Source: Cylindrodendrum hubeiense (lineage: Eukaryota > Ascomycota > Sordariomycetes > Hypocreales > Nectriaceae). Taken from it: DNA of 64,000 nucleotides. The translations under genes were made by a program, and so were the position numbers. The notes beneath the pieces were generated by a model that did not search any database, was not told the origin of the DNA, and saw only the letters and a list, made by a program, of their open reading frames with translations. Shown piece after piece: positions 47,981-59,303 of this stretch (positions are counted from its first letter, which is position 1; the number at the start of each line of letters is the position of its first letter). The stretch lies in NCBI GenBank assembly GCA_014621425.1, contig JAANBB010000073.1:62001-126000 (forward strand), in the 5' to 3' direction.

Positions 47981-50184
47981 AAGTGCAGCTCTGGACCTGT
48001 TCGCCGCCTCGGGACGAATCCCCGTGTCGCGGTGACAGCCCTGGGGCATCCATGAGACGTCTGCTCCGTCTGCCATGCCGACTCCACGGGCCGCCCGCGG
48101 GAAAGGCTACGGCTTAGTGCCGCGGCCTCTCGCTTTGCCAGCCCTCGTCGTACTCGTCACTCCGTCTGTGTTTATGACGCGAATGCACCTAAACCATTGT
48201 GGCATCGTCTCGTTAAGCCAGCCTTGGCTTTTTTTCTTCTTCTCTTCCTTCTCGTCCCGTCGCCGCTGACTGGGCTGTGGCACAACCTCACCTCACCTAG
48301 CACGACCCGCCGGCCCTTGCATTACCGGCACAGGTACCGAGTACCGGTGTTGGTTGACAACGTCTGATGGACCATGGCGTCCTCTCACGACTCGCAATCC
48401 GCACGGGACCTTGCGTTGTTTGGTCCCCCATCCCATCCGCTTTGTCGTGCAGGCTAAGACGGCACTGGTCGTGCTGCTGCGACGCCGGCGCGCACTCAAC
48501 CTGTCGCCGTATCCACGGTCCCGGGAAATGGGCCAGTTGACCAGCCTGTACAACCGGCAAGCACTCCATCTAAAAGTTGTGGGAATTGTACAGCATGCTG
48601 CCTGTGCTACAATGTACGAATCCCACGTCTCTGGGCTGCAGCCAGGCTGTGTGGCGGCCAATTCATTTCCCAACCCATACCCGCGTATTGATGCCGGCAT
48701 GTGAAGCCACATCCAACAGAGTAGGTCAACACAGATCCTGATACTATTTTCATCTGTCCCCCCCTGGCATGGTCCCTGATCTGCTTTCTGCGAGGTCCCT
48801 GGTGATTACATATCAGGATCGCAACCCCAGCCGTGCTCTCGCCGGACTGGCCTTTGGTGATACAGGGCTGCCATGGGTATTAGATGAGACTTGCTTTTTC
48901 CGTGACACGGGACATGCAGAGATCAACCCCAACAACACGCCCAGCCAAAGTGCAAATGCAAAAGCCTCTACGCATCCCCAATGTCAACCCGGCTTTTGGA
49001 ATCAGTCGAGGCAGCCAACAGTGGCGGCAATGGCTGTTTATTTAGCGCCGTACCAAGCCGTGCTGCATCGTACGACGCCTCCCGAAATGCCGAGCATAAA
49101 GGCTTCTCTCACTCGTATTTTCCTGTTTACTGCTCCCCATCCGCTAGGGGGCTACGCGTGGACTCAACGGCCCTCAGACTAACTGAGGTGTGAGAAAAGC
49201 AGCGGGACCGAGAGCCTTAGACTTCTTGTGAAAAGCCCCGACTGCTTGGCTGCTCCTCCACTCCTCCCTCCACTCGTTGTCCCCTTTTCCCCCTTTCCCC
49301 CTTTGCCCACCCCCCCTCAACGGGCAAAGCCCTGTGTGGCCCCCGGGGGGGATGCGATATCAACCGGCAGCCGAGACATTTCGGATGGGGCACCGGGCCC
49401 ACGAGGGGGAGTGTGGAAGTGTCACTGCTCAGCCATATCAAGTTTCCCGGCGCCGTCGAAAGAAAGGTGCGACATGACGGGCACACAGTCCCCTGATGTA
49501 ACTCTATGTACTCGGCTCTACATTGCAGGAGTCCGCGAGGCTCCATCTCGTCCCATCCCCAAGTGAGACGCCCACGGCCGAGGGACGGACGAGCAAGGGA
49601 TTGAGGGGGGCGAGAAGGGCGTGCGGCATGTCTCACCGAATAGTAGCGCATCGAGACACGAGGGAAAGCAGATGCCGAAAAGCAATGCTCATACTGCCAA
49701 CAATGAGAAGCCACGACGCAGGCTCGGGAACGCGCGAATGGCGTGTTAGTTTGTGATTCGGGTGGAAATTGAGCGTGGGAGAGTGCGTTGAGTAATCAAT
49801 CACCCAGTTGATGGCGTGAGTGCCTGAGCGACGGCCGCTACCTTTCGTGTGAGTGACGACACTGTGAGACTGGGAATCTTCACCGGTCTTACCATCATCG
49901 GTCTTACCATCGCGCGTCCCCTGTACCTGAATCCATCGGGACATGTTGGTCATGAGTGTAAGCCTAGACGCGAGCGTGATTCTAGGGAGAGTGGGCAAAG
50001 GAGGAGGGAAAGTGGTCATGATCGATGCCCTTACTAGGGGTCTTCCGTCGCTCGGTCCTGTCTGTCTCCTACTGTCCGGAATGTCATATTCCATCCGTTT
50101 TGTCTATTGAACAATCATCATTTCGTTTTCTTCTCCCTCGTCACCCCCAACACTCCCTCCTAGTGTCGCACACGACCCTCGCCA

Positions 50185-51094
50185 TCATAGCCGCAGAGCA
50201 TTCGACACCTCGATCGTCACCTTGCCTCCCTCGCCGCGCACCACCTTGACTGAATCGAGATCACGCACGACCCAGTCCGGCTCCGCGGCCACGACCTGCT
50301 CGATAGTGTGGCTCGTGACGAGGCCCAGGACCTTGCACCCGGCGGCCTTGCCTGAGCGGATGCCGGCTGGGCTGTCCTCGAGGACGAGCACCTGGGCGGC
50401 GGCATCGTCGAGACCGAGACGTGAGCGGCCGAGACGGTAGCACGCCGGGTCAGGCTTTCCGTTCTTGACGGACTCGGCAGTGATTAGGTGTTCCGGTCTG
50501 GGCTGCGGGAGAGAACGGGCTTTCAGCCAACCAGTCACGAGGGGAACAGTGCCGGACGTGACAATGGCCCAGTTGCCCGAGAGGGCGATGATGTCCTCCA
50601 GCATGGTGCGGGCACCTGGAATCTCGACGGCGACGTGACCATAGTTCTTGGGGAGGAGGCCTTCCATATGTTGCACGACTGAGAAGGGTTTCAGCATTTC
50701 GTTCCATCATCAGACGGGGCTTCGTCGGGGTTGGCATATTCAAGTGAAGAGGCCATTCATTACCCCCTCAACACCTCCGCATGGGTCATCCAAGTAGAAA
50801 GGTCAACTCACATTCCCAGTTAGCCTTCTCCGGTGCGAGGATCTTGAGGACATCAATGCTGCGGCGTCCATGAGAAGTCTCTAGGATAACCGTCGGGTCA
50901 ACCCCTATCTCCTTGCCGATTCTGGGTGTGCACGTCAGTCGAGAGGCCCTGCTTTTTCGTCGGGGGTGGACTTACGCTTCCCAATGCTTTTCCACTGCCT
51001 CCGTGGAGTCGATGATGGTGCCGTCCATGTCGAAGAGGAAGCCATCGAAGGTGAGTTGCTGCGTGGGCAGGGTGTATTCCGGTTGCGAACCCAT
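50185..51094 (-). CDS. HAD-superfamily sugar/polyol phosphatase (glycerol-1-phosphatase / 2-deoxyglucose-6-phosphatase type)
   Basis: This is a predicted cytosolic phosphatase of small phosphorylated polyols or sugars, related to yeast Gpp1/Gpp2 and Dog1/Dog2. There are three exons, 51094-50976, 50921-50812 and 50678-50185, giving about 240 residues, the usual length for these enzymes. HAD motif I is FDMDGT with nucleophile Asp22 and acid/base Asp24. Motif II is the TSGT segment, motif III the Lys in VKNGKPDP, and motif IV LEDSPAGI. The phases close exactly; the second intron (133 nt) is long for this window. Substrate choice between glycerol phosphate and deoxyglucose phosphate cannot be read from the sequence. 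Confidence 0.9.
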
Positions 51095-52642
51095 GATGAC
51101 TGGCTGTGTATCCTGAGTCTTTGCTATGACTCAACGGTGAGGTGAAAAGTTGGTTGTGGGCTGGATGGAAAAGTGCCCAGGAGAGAGTTGCGGCCTTTTT
51201 GTCCTTCTCGTGAGGGTGTAAGAGTTATCTCGCCTTGTGACGTCTTTGTTTGCGTTTTATCTGGGTTTGTTCCACCTCGTGCCCATTTCGCGATACCATA
51301 GTGGCAGTTGGATTTGACGCCTTAACTCAGCGGGTGTCTGGAATTGGTATCTCCGCTACTGAGAGCGGGATGTCTAGTGTGGGTTAAGCCGCCTTGAGTT
51401 TAGCTTGTCAATGTGTGTGAATGGTTCAGGTTGGGAGGTTGCCTGCCGCATATTCAGGGAATTGGGATCAACAATATAATGAATTGTTAATATTATCAAC
51501 TAGACGATAGTGGTTATATTCCTTTTAAATGTGCACCTCTATATGTCTGTCATTTGGAACAAACGTCACTTCTTGTGAATGATTGGTGATTGAGATGCCC
51601 AAATTTGCCCACTTTTACCCTTGTTCAACCGAGTTTCCATAACAGAAAAATTGTATCGCAACTAATGCTCGCCCCCTACTAGGATACATCGCCCTCAAGT
51701 GCTCCAGGAGAGGAGTGCATGATCGCTCAGTCTTGGCCCGGGGCATCGCTGACCAAAGCTTCCAAATCGCCGAGTACTTGCTAAACGCAGTGTAGGGTAG
51801 GCGGCGCTGATCACACTTGAGACCCACAAGTCCCTAGATGCCGCTGCCGACCTTCATCTCGGACATAGCGGACTGAAGCTACCAACCCCGGAGCAATTTG
51901 AGCGCCATGGAACTCAGCAGTACGCTAGGATAGTGTCATTTTATGAGAAAGATGGCGCCGCCTGGCCCTTTGACATCCAATGAGCATGCTTGGCGTGCAG
52001 GAACGTGTGACCGCTATAGACTTCCGTACCATATTAATGCCCGTCGTCATTCGGGGTTGTGTGCACCTCTTCGGATAAAAGAGTGACTAAGCGCAATGTA
52101 CCTACTTACCTTATGCATGGGGACTGTTAAGCTTACTGAAGGAGATCAACGGTGGTTGAAGGATTGGACTAATATTGCGGCATCTCGTCATCTGTACTCC
52201 ATTGTCCGTCCTGTGCAACGCTGGGTCGGCTCAATATGGACCTTCATATGCCATCATCTCGCTTTGCAGATAGGAACACTACGATTTTACGAGAGATTCC
52301 CGCTGTAGGACCCAGAGAAGCGACCGAGTCCCTTCTATATTTCAGCACAATTCATTGCTGTAATGATAAACCACTATGATAAACCACTTACGTCGTCGAC
52401 GTTGCCTACCCTAGAGTCGACACTTCGGGTGGGTTACACAAGGCGCCTCCCCGCAGCTAATGAACGGGTGGTTCCCCCACCGCGGAACTCCTCCGAGTGA
52501 CGTATCCCCCACTCACGCCTCTAATCCGCTGGACTGATAACCCGCCCGGCCGGCCTGGGCTGATGGGACCGTCTCCCAACGACATCCTTCACTCCAAAGG
52601 CAATTACCCGAGAAGGCAGACTGCAAAGCAAGGAGAAATAAC
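51095..52642. other. Divergent intergenic region with an AT-richer core
   Basis: About 1.55 kb. The part around 51470-51560 is markedly AT-rich, unlike the surroundings. From about 51650 to 52310 short open frames appear on both strands (up to 70 codons) without recognisable domains and with many stops; this could be a decayed gene or repeat. A direct repeat (ATGATAAACCACT) occurs near 52363-52388. The last 150 bp hold the pyroglutamyl peptidase promoter. Confidence 0.45.
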
Positions 52643-53594
52643 CATGGGGTCTCAGGTCGAAGATCAGGATGAGCTGACGGTCCTCGTCACGGGCTTTGGT
52701 GTATGTCTCCCCTCCCTGTCCCCCGCTCCCTTGCTCTATGAACCCCAAGATCACGCGAGTTGCGCCGCAACCGTTTGGCGGCACAGCGCCGACGATAGTC
52801 AATGGCTGGGATTGCTGGAAAGTCACTGTCAGGTGCTAACCCGGCGATAGCCCTTTAGGGAACAATATCCCGTCAACCCATCATGGGAAATTGCTAAAGA
52901 CCTGCCGTCATACCTACCTCCTCTCCGAGCCAAAGACCCCAGCTCGAGGCATTCTGTCGACTTGCCCCCGGTGCGCATCCTGGTGTACCCCGAGCCCATA
53001 CGCGTAAACTACAAGGTAGTGAGGAAGCTGGTACCCTCGCTCTGGGAGACGTACCACGGCCGAAAGGTGGACATAGTCGTCCACATCGGCATGGCGGGGC
53101 CCCGGCCCTTCTACTGTATAGAGCGGAGGGGCCATCGCGACGGGTACAAGCACACCGACGTGGATGGGGAGAAGGTCGACGAAGAAGAAGAGCGCAAGCC
53201 GGGTAGCGACTGGGTTTGGCGCGGGCTGCCGGAGGAGATTGAGACGGACCTGGATCCCGAAGACGTTCTGGCGAGGTGGCAGGGACACAGCTCGGTTAGT
53301 TGCGCTTGATTGACTGATTACCGGGTTATCAAATGCTAATGACCTCTCTAGAAGGACACGGACCTGCGAATCTCGGAAGATGCGGGGAGGTATCTGTGCG
53401 ACTTCATCTACTTTTCGAGCCTGGCGCATCTTTGGAAACAGGAGAGGGAAAGGAAGGTTGTCTTCTTCCACGTGCCGGCGGACGCATCCGATTCTAGCAT
53501 CACTAAAGGACGAGAGCTAGCAATCAACTTGATTAGGTCGATCGTAGAGAGCGAGGTGAGCAGGAAGAAGCAGCCTATCGGGGGCGAGGTATGA
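52643..53594 (+). CDS. Pyroglutamyl-peptidase I (peptidase family C15)
   Basis: This is a cytosolic cysteine peptidase that removes N-terminal pyroglutamate from peptides. There are three exons, 52643-52700, 52851-53294 and 53352-53594, giving about 247 residues. The first exon ends in the family start motif VTGFG and the second continues PFREQYPVNPSWEIAK. The catalytic triad is present: Glu110 in CIERRGH, Cys183 in GRYLCDFIYFSSL, and His207 in VVFFHVPAD. The first exon is the shortest, and the first intron (150 nt) is the longest in this part of the window. Fungal members are longer than the ~215-residue bacterial enzymes, as seen here. Confidence 0.92.
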
Positions 53595-54211
53595 GGAGTC
53601 GCATGGAGTCAACTTCGGAGTGGTTTGCATTTGGGTCGATAGTATGAAGCGCGGTTCCCATGATGAATGAAATACAAAATCCGAAACCCGAAACCCGAAA
53701 GCACATTTGATTCGCGAAACATGAAGACACAACTTTCATTTGGCACCGTCAACAGCATTGCAAAGGAGCTGGAGTACTATGCATGTGGAAGGTTGGCAGG
53801 TTTGCCCCCTCGGCGGGGGCTAGTTGTACAGTGCATCGGCGAACAGTGCCCGAAAACCGGCCGAGAGTGCCCGAAGACGGCTCAGAGACTGACAAATGCA
53901 GATGATATGTGTGTGACTGCTGAATAACGCCCGGGGGCTTTTGGGGAGGAAAGCTAGACGCAGTTGTAAATGCAGTGAGCCAAAGCTAGTCGTAGCCCGC
54001 GGAAATGGCTGGACCCAGAGCTCCGGACCGCGTGGTATAAAACGGATTAAGCTGGACTCCACGACATCCCCACAGCTAAACCGCATCCTGAGCATTCCGG
54101 TTCAGATAACATTTTCACCTTTATCTCTTGTTCACTCTTGCTCACTCTTGCAACCCGATTTCTCAACAACAAACCGCCACAAAATCAATAAACACCATCA
54201 CCACCGCCATC
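53595..54211. other. Intergenic region with the promoter of the cysteine-rich miniprotein gene
   Basis: About 620 bp between two plus-strand genes. It holds the 3' end of the peptidase gene and, near 54036, a TATA box. The following leader is pyrimidine-rich and contains a TTCACTCTTGC/CTCACTCTTGC direct repeat (about 54130-54152). Confidence 0.5.
54036..54042 (+). promoter_or_regulatory. TATA box of the cysteine-rich miniprotein gene
   Basis: TATAAAA, about 170 bp before the ATG at 54212. A clear TATA box is unusual among the genes in this window and is typical of inducible or highly expressed fungal genes. Confidence 0.55.
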
Positions 54212-54440
54212 ATGTGCAAGAAGGCTGCCTGCGGTACCTGCAGTAAGCCATGGCCTCTCCGCTGCTCATCTCGCGTCGACTAACCGCCATGGAAACCTAG
54301 ACAAGACGTCGTGGTGGGGCTGCGGCGCCCACGTCCAGGCCGTCCTCGACCACGTCCCCGCCGAGGAGCGCTGCGTGTGCGAGCCCAAGGTCGACATCGG
54401 CGGCAAGGCCTACCCGCCCATGGCCGCCTCGCCCAACTGA
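54212..54440 (+). CDS. Small cysteine-rich protein (56 residues), conserved fungal type, function unknown
   Basis: Two exons, 54212-54242 and 54301-54440, are joined across a GTAAGC...CTAG intron of 58 nt. The protein has six Cys at positions 2, 7, 10, 18, 35 and 37, a Trp-Trp pair (SWWGCGAHV), and a KAYPPMA tail. The CxxC...C...CxC layout and the lack of a signal peptide suggest an intracellular metal-binding protein, but it does not follow a standard metallothionein pattern. I recall similar short proteins with the WWGCGxHV core in many ascomycetes, but none with an assigned role. The TATA box upstream and the very GC-biased codons support a real, well-expressed gene. It is too short for many gene finders. 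Confidence 0.8.
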
Positions 54441-55226
54441 CTGATCCGACACGCCGCGGCCCTGGTGCTGTGGACGAGGGGCAAGCGGCCTGCGTATTCG
54501 CCTGCGGGGGTGGTCGAGGAGCCACTGTAGGCGGCGATTCCGGGGTGGGGGAGTGGAGGGAGTGGATCGGCGTCTCTGTGACCATGGCTGTGTCCAGCGG
54601 GGGCGTCGTGAAGGGCGTTTGCAAGGGATGGGACGGGGACGGGGACGGGGACGGTGACGGCTACGGTGGTTGGAGTTTGGGAGCATGCATGGGCTGGAGG
54701 GAGTGTTGGGCGTTGAGGGGGAGTGGGTGGTGATGGGAGTGGTGATGGGAGTGGTGATGGAGCGACGATCTCGGAGTGTTGATCGAGTACAGCCGGGCTG
54801 CGCCTGGCAGGAGATACAGACATGATAGACCGGGGATTGCCGCCGTTGGGTTGGTTGTGTAATAGATGCACGTTTGATAGACTCCACTACACCATCCCAC
54901 AACGGACAGCCAGCTTCGGAGCATAGGAATAGACCGGCCCAGTATCCGAAATTGCGGCACAGACGGCCAGACCCAGCACTGGCAGCCTGCCACGGACAAC
55001 CCACAGCGTTGGATATCAATCTCAGCTGAAAGAGCAACTCACCTGAGAGGCTGAGATGCATCTCCATGGGTCGCCACCACCCATGTCGCCTCCCATGACA
55101 CCATGGCCCGCTTGCCCGACATTCACCAGCTCCACCCCCCGCGAAACCACTTCCTATCCAAGCCTGATGTTTCATTGCGGCGACTACTCGCCATGTATCT
55201 CCATGTATAGTAGCATCTCGCTCTCG
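54441..55226. other. Convergent intergenic region, no gene seen
   Basis: About 790 bp between the miniprotein stop and the kelch gene stop. A 292-codon open frame crosses it on the minus strand, but it is antisense to the miniprotein exon and low in complexity (Pro/Arg-rich), so I reject it. A 12-bp tandem repeat lies at 54729-54764. Confidence 0.45.
54729..54764. repeat. 12-bp tandem repeat, three units
   Basis: GGTGATGGGAGT twice, then GGTGATGGAGCG. Non-coding, downstream of the cysteine-rich miniprotein gene. Confidence 0.8.
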
Positions 55227-57503
55227 CTATCGCCTCCTCGCTCCGGGGCCGCCTGTGCCCGCGTCGCCCCTCTCCGCCAGGCTGACCACCTCCTGGATGC
55301 CCGCCGCCTCCTGCTCCTCCTCCAGCGCCGTGATCTCCTCGCGCGAGTCCCACCACTTCTCCTCGCTGAGCTCGAACGCCTTGGTCTTGATCTCCTTGAT
55401 TGTCAGCGATTCGGGCTGGATGTTCTTCCACCGGAGGTTGGTCATGAGAATCTCCTGCCACTCCGCCGTCGTGCGGACGAAGAACTCGCGTCGGCTCTCG
55501 AATGGCTGCCAAGGGATTAGTATATACTCGTAACGTTGAACTCATTTTAAAGCCTACCCTGGGGTGCGGAAGTCCGTCGTCCACTGACGTGGCCGCCTCC
55601 GTGTCATCCTCCTCAGTTGTCGTTTCCGAGGGGGTCTCGGAAGGTTCAGAAGGAGCCTCCGAAGCCTCGTCCTGCTTCTTCTTCCGCTTGCTTGCGGTGT
55701 GGAGTTTCTCAGATTGCTCTTCCTCTTCGTCTTCATAATCTTCGTAATCGTCGTCATCGTCATCTTCGTCATCATCGTCCTCGTCTTCCGATTCCTGCAA
55801 CGTTTGGTTAGCCATGTGCTCCACAGGAAACGGACGCAGTCACTTACAATCCAGTCTTCCACGGGTCGTGTAAATATCTCCTTGCACCCATCGAGCTTGC
55901 CTAGGTCAATGGCGTAGAGGTCATCGAAGGTAAACTCTCGATCTCCTTTCTCAAACGTTCCGCCGTAGATGTAGAGCACATCGTCCTGGATAGCCATCTG
56001 AGCATTGAATCTCACATGGGGAGGTTCCATTGTCACAGGCATCTCCTTGAGGGGCTTTTTCTCCTCTACCTCCTCCTTCTTTTCAAGCTCAATATCGTCC
56101 GCGTCTTCGAGGGAAGTTCCTTTCTCTAGAGCCGCTAGTTGCCTGAGCAGTTCATCCTCATTGGCTTGGGCACGTCCACGACGGCCAACTCGCTGCTCAG
56201 GGGCATTCTTCTTCTGCTGGCGGGGCTTTCGTAAAGCTAGAGGCATGAACCGATTTCGCTCAATGTTCCAGGCGAATAGTTGGTTGAAGAACTCGCTGTC
56301 TATTCCCTCTTCACTCTGCTCGACATCATGTACGCCTCCAAAGAGGATACCTCGACCCTTGTGCCAGGTCATGGTAGCACCAGCACGAGTAGGGTTCGGA
56401 GCGTTGGCTGGCTTCTTTCGCTTCTCCCATCGCACCGTTGGAGGCGTGTTGGGGTTGGCATCGGCTGGAGGCTGGGTCATGCGCAGGAAGAAGCTGTCAT
56501 CGTGCACCTTGGGGACCAGGACATTTCTCTGAGCTTGGGCATGCCCCTTGCCGCCTTTCTGCTTGACTTGCACCGTTGACTTGACCCGTGAGTATCCTCC
56601 GTAGAGCACTGCGCCCTGATCATGGGGCAACAGAGTGAAGGATGATCGAGGGTCTGGCTTCAGTTGAGCGGGGGGAAGCTGAGGAGAAAACCACACAAAG
56701 TTCACTGTGTCAAAGATCCACAGGTCAGCCATATATTTGGTCTGGTTTGACGTGTCCTGGAAGCCACCAAACAGGATGATGTACTGCTTCCAGTATGTCA
56801 TGCGGTGTCCGCTGCGAGCCGACGGGCTCTTGTCCTTGCCCTTGGTCTCGATCTTGGTCCACTCTCTCGTAGCAGGCTCCAGGCGCCAAAAGTCATTGTA
56901 GTGATGAAAGGTGCCCTGCTTGGGCGACGAGAACTCTCCGCCAAACAGATAGACGTGGTTCGGGTTTCCTGCTCTGGTCCAGGCATGACCGGATCTGGGC
57001 AGCGGGGCATTGGGAGACCTGACGCTGCGCCACTCATCGCGGCTGATGTTGTAGATGTTGAGGTCGCCATAGAACTGGGCCAACGAACCGTTGAAGTACT
57101 CGCCGCCAAACAGCAGCAAACTATTGTCGTCATGGGGCGAGGCCATCAACGTCGACGCGGCGCGAGCCTTTGGCGGGGCCTCGCACACTGTCTCTGTAAT
57201 TTTGAGGAACTGCTCCTGCTGGCGACGGTACTCCTCGAGAACCTCGTCCAGGTCGACATCCTCAGCATCGCTGCCCTCGATCTTGGCCTGCTTTATCTTT
57301 GCCTTCTTCTCGCCCTTGTTGACCTGCTTGGCCTGCTTCTCGGCCTGTTGTGGTGGGTTTTCCCGTCAACGCCATACACGGAAACTCGACATGGAGGGGC
57401 GGCGCATGTCATGATCATGACTGGATGGAGGGGTAATGGAGGGGCAGTGACGCACTTTTCTGGCCTTTTTGGCGTCTCCGCCCTTCTTCTTGTCCTTGGC
57501 CAT
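55227..57503 (-). CDS. kel3: Kelch-repeat protein of the KLHDC4/Kel3 type
   Basis: This is a kelch beta-propeller protein; its molecular role is poorly known. There are four exons, 57503-57456, 57344-55848, 55794-55558 and 55505-55227, all phase 0, giving about 686 residues. The N-terminus is Lys-rich (MAKDKKKGGDAKKARK). Kelch repeats with double-Gly motifs follow: LLLFGGEYFNG, VYLFGGEFSSP, IILFGGFQDTS, AVLYGGYSRV, GILFGGVHDVE and VLYIYGGTFEKG. Next is an acidic Asp/Glu/Tyr-rich stretch (start of exon 3). The C-terminal domain has the segment FELSEEKWWDSREEI, as in the family's C-terminal extension. The layout (basic start, six kelch blades, acidic linker, conserved C-terminal domain) matches KLHDC4 orthologues. 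The symbol is taken from the yeast relative and is tentative. Confidence 0.88.
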
Positions 57504-58029
57504 GTTTCCTGGTGGCTCTTTGCGCCGTCGTCAAATTCCTGTGAGTACTGGCTTCGCGCGGAAAACTCCTGTGGGCGGATGGGGTCACTTGAGGATTTCA
57601 TCAAGTGAAATTCAAGCATCTTTTCTACAGTGCATATTGTGGGCATTTAGACACTGTACAGCCAACAACGTGAAATGCTTTTATTGACAACTGCCAAAGC
57701 ATGAGCGAGATATCATCTGCACTTTGAGTAAAAGCGGTTACTAGTTACATGGAATTCTTTCTCAACACTGAGTATTTTGGCACTGAGCCCTAAGCAATGA
57801 AGCGGCTTGGCTGGTCAAGCGAACACTCAGCCATATAGACCAACACTACTCATTTTGCCTGAATGCGCACGTACTGACTTGGATACATACCAGCGCTTAT
57901 ATGGATAACCTGTTAGTTCTTTAGTACTTGGAAGGGAGGGACAACTGTTGTCCTAATAGTGGGTGAGAATTGATCCTCGCGGCCATGAGAGTATCAGCCT
58001 CCCTTGTCAGGTCTTGAACGACAACCTCT
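57504..58029. other. Intergenic region, no gene seen
   Basis: About 525 bp between two minus-strand genes. It holds the kelch gene promoter and the tgs1 3' end. Moderately AT-rich; no supported frame or RNA gene. Confidence 0.4.
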
Positions 58030-58937
58030 TTACTTGCCAGAATCTGTAGAGGAGGTTCCGGGCATGTAAGCAACCAACGCCTTACTTGCACCCTCCATGC
58101 AGTACTGAACCACCTCGATCTGCCGGTCCGCAGGTGCCAGCTTCGCAATTTGCCGGATGTCACTCGTGCGTGGCAAGAAGAGGGCATGATCTAGTCTCCG
58201 GTACGCCTTGTGTAAGTCGTCGAGGTTGTAAGGCTGCATGTTATACAGGTCAAAGACTTCATCCGTGCGGTAGCCAGGACCGCCCCATGGCGGACTCGCG
58301 AATAGGACAGTCGCGTCCAGATCTGGCCTGAGATCGGGATGCAACTCCTCTGGGTGGTTGACCAGCTTGTCCATGTACTCGAAGCTGTCGCCGTGAACCC
58401 AGGTGATGATGTCTGGGCCAACGCCATAAATTTCTGCATTGTGCTGGGCACAGGCAAGCGTGGAGGCATCACGTTCAATGGAGATGATGCGGCTCCAGCG
58501 TCCAGAGTTGGCGAAGGCAATGCTGTTTCCTCCAGCACCCCCAAAGACGTCGATGAGGATATGTTTTTGTTGCTCAGTGCCGTACATATCGGTGGCGACG
58601 TGACTAGAAGTGCGTTAGCATGGCTTGTGGTAGGGATTGGATGGGGACTCACATTGCTACTGGCTCAGGAGTGACGCCAAACCAGGCATCGTCGGTCATG
58701 TACACGCCCTCATCATAGAGCGAGAAAATGGAGTATCTCTGAGAGAAGTACCTAGGAATATACGTCAGAAGCTGTCAAATGCAGTACGGAGATTGAACCT
58801 TGTCACTTTTGGATATCCCAAGGTACCTCGTTTTTCCCTTCGTAGTGGTGGCACTCATCGGTGAGAGGAAGTGTCTCGGCCGGCTTCATCGAGAAGTCCG
58901 CCGACTCCGACGCGCCTGGCGCACCCATACTTCCCAT
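58030..58937 (-). CDS. tgs1: Trimethylguanosine synthase Tgs1 (snRNA/snoRNA cap hypermethylase)
   Basis: Tgs1 uses S-adenosylmethionine to convert the m7G cap of snRNAs and snoRNAs to the 2,2,7-trimethyl form in the nucleus/nucleolus. There are three exons, 58937-58807, 58751-58653 and 58603-58030, giving about 267 residues, the size of the compact fungal enzyme. The start at 58937 extends the protein to MGSMGAPG; a second in-frame ATG at 58889 is also possible. Conserved features are CHHYEGKNEVPWDIQKYFSQ, bridging intron 1, then the SAM-binding motif DVFGGAGGNSIAFA (Gly-rich loop near 97-103) and the catalytic SPPWGGPGY motif with Ser180-Pro-Pro-Trp183. All phases close. It is divergent from grh1, with about 370 bp between starts. 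Confidence 0.94.
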
Positions 58938-59303
58938 GACTGCGAACCCTCGGGGAAATCGCTATGAAGAGGATAAACAAGGGTTCATTCTTCTGAAGAT
59001 TTCGTCCCAGGCCAATGTGATGCCCGACTATCAAGGAGCGTGGAAGTGGAAATTCGAGACGAGGCTGAGAGACGGCCCCACAGTTTCCCTCCATTTCCCT
59101 CCACAGCCATGTTTTAGCGCCTTGGCGCCTGGTCGAGAGCTGCAAGGCTGTCATGGTGACAGCTTGCTCCACGTCTACGCAGCTCCCTCGAGTCCTCCCA
59201 CCTTCTGACCCAAGACGACTTCGGACGTCTCCAGCTTTCAACCCCTCCCCAACACTTGCGATTTCAGACTGGAAAAGCACCCCCGGTCACGCCAGAAGCA
59301 ACC
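58938..59303. promoter_or_regulatory. Divergent promoter region between tgs1 and grh1
   Basis: 366 bp between two start codons. No TATA box is obvious. No supported coding frame. Confidence 0.45.

Larger units (their letters stand above)
38554..50184. other. 11.6 kb gene-poor, GC-rich region
   Basis: I scanned this on both strands and could support no protein-coding gene. The longest open frames (up to about 220 codons) show no domain signature, are rich in Arg/Pro/Ala as expected of random GC-rich sequence, and have no exon partners with good splice sites. The region holds short tandem repeats (39235-39282, 39671-39742, 41257-41310, 45752-45799, 47945-47980), small palindromes, a G11 run at 42447-42457 and an alternating purine-pyrimidine tract near 47324-47362. 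It lies immediately upstream of the homeobox gene and downstream (3') of a HAD phosphatase gene. It could be a long promoter/leader, a non-coding RNA locus or decayed repeats; sequence alone does not decide. Confidence 0.6.

Noticed and set aside
54297..55175. 292-codon open frame on the minus strand
   Set aside because: Low-complexity Pro/Arg/Thr sequence, antisense to the second exon of the cysteine-rich gene, with no splice-linked partner.
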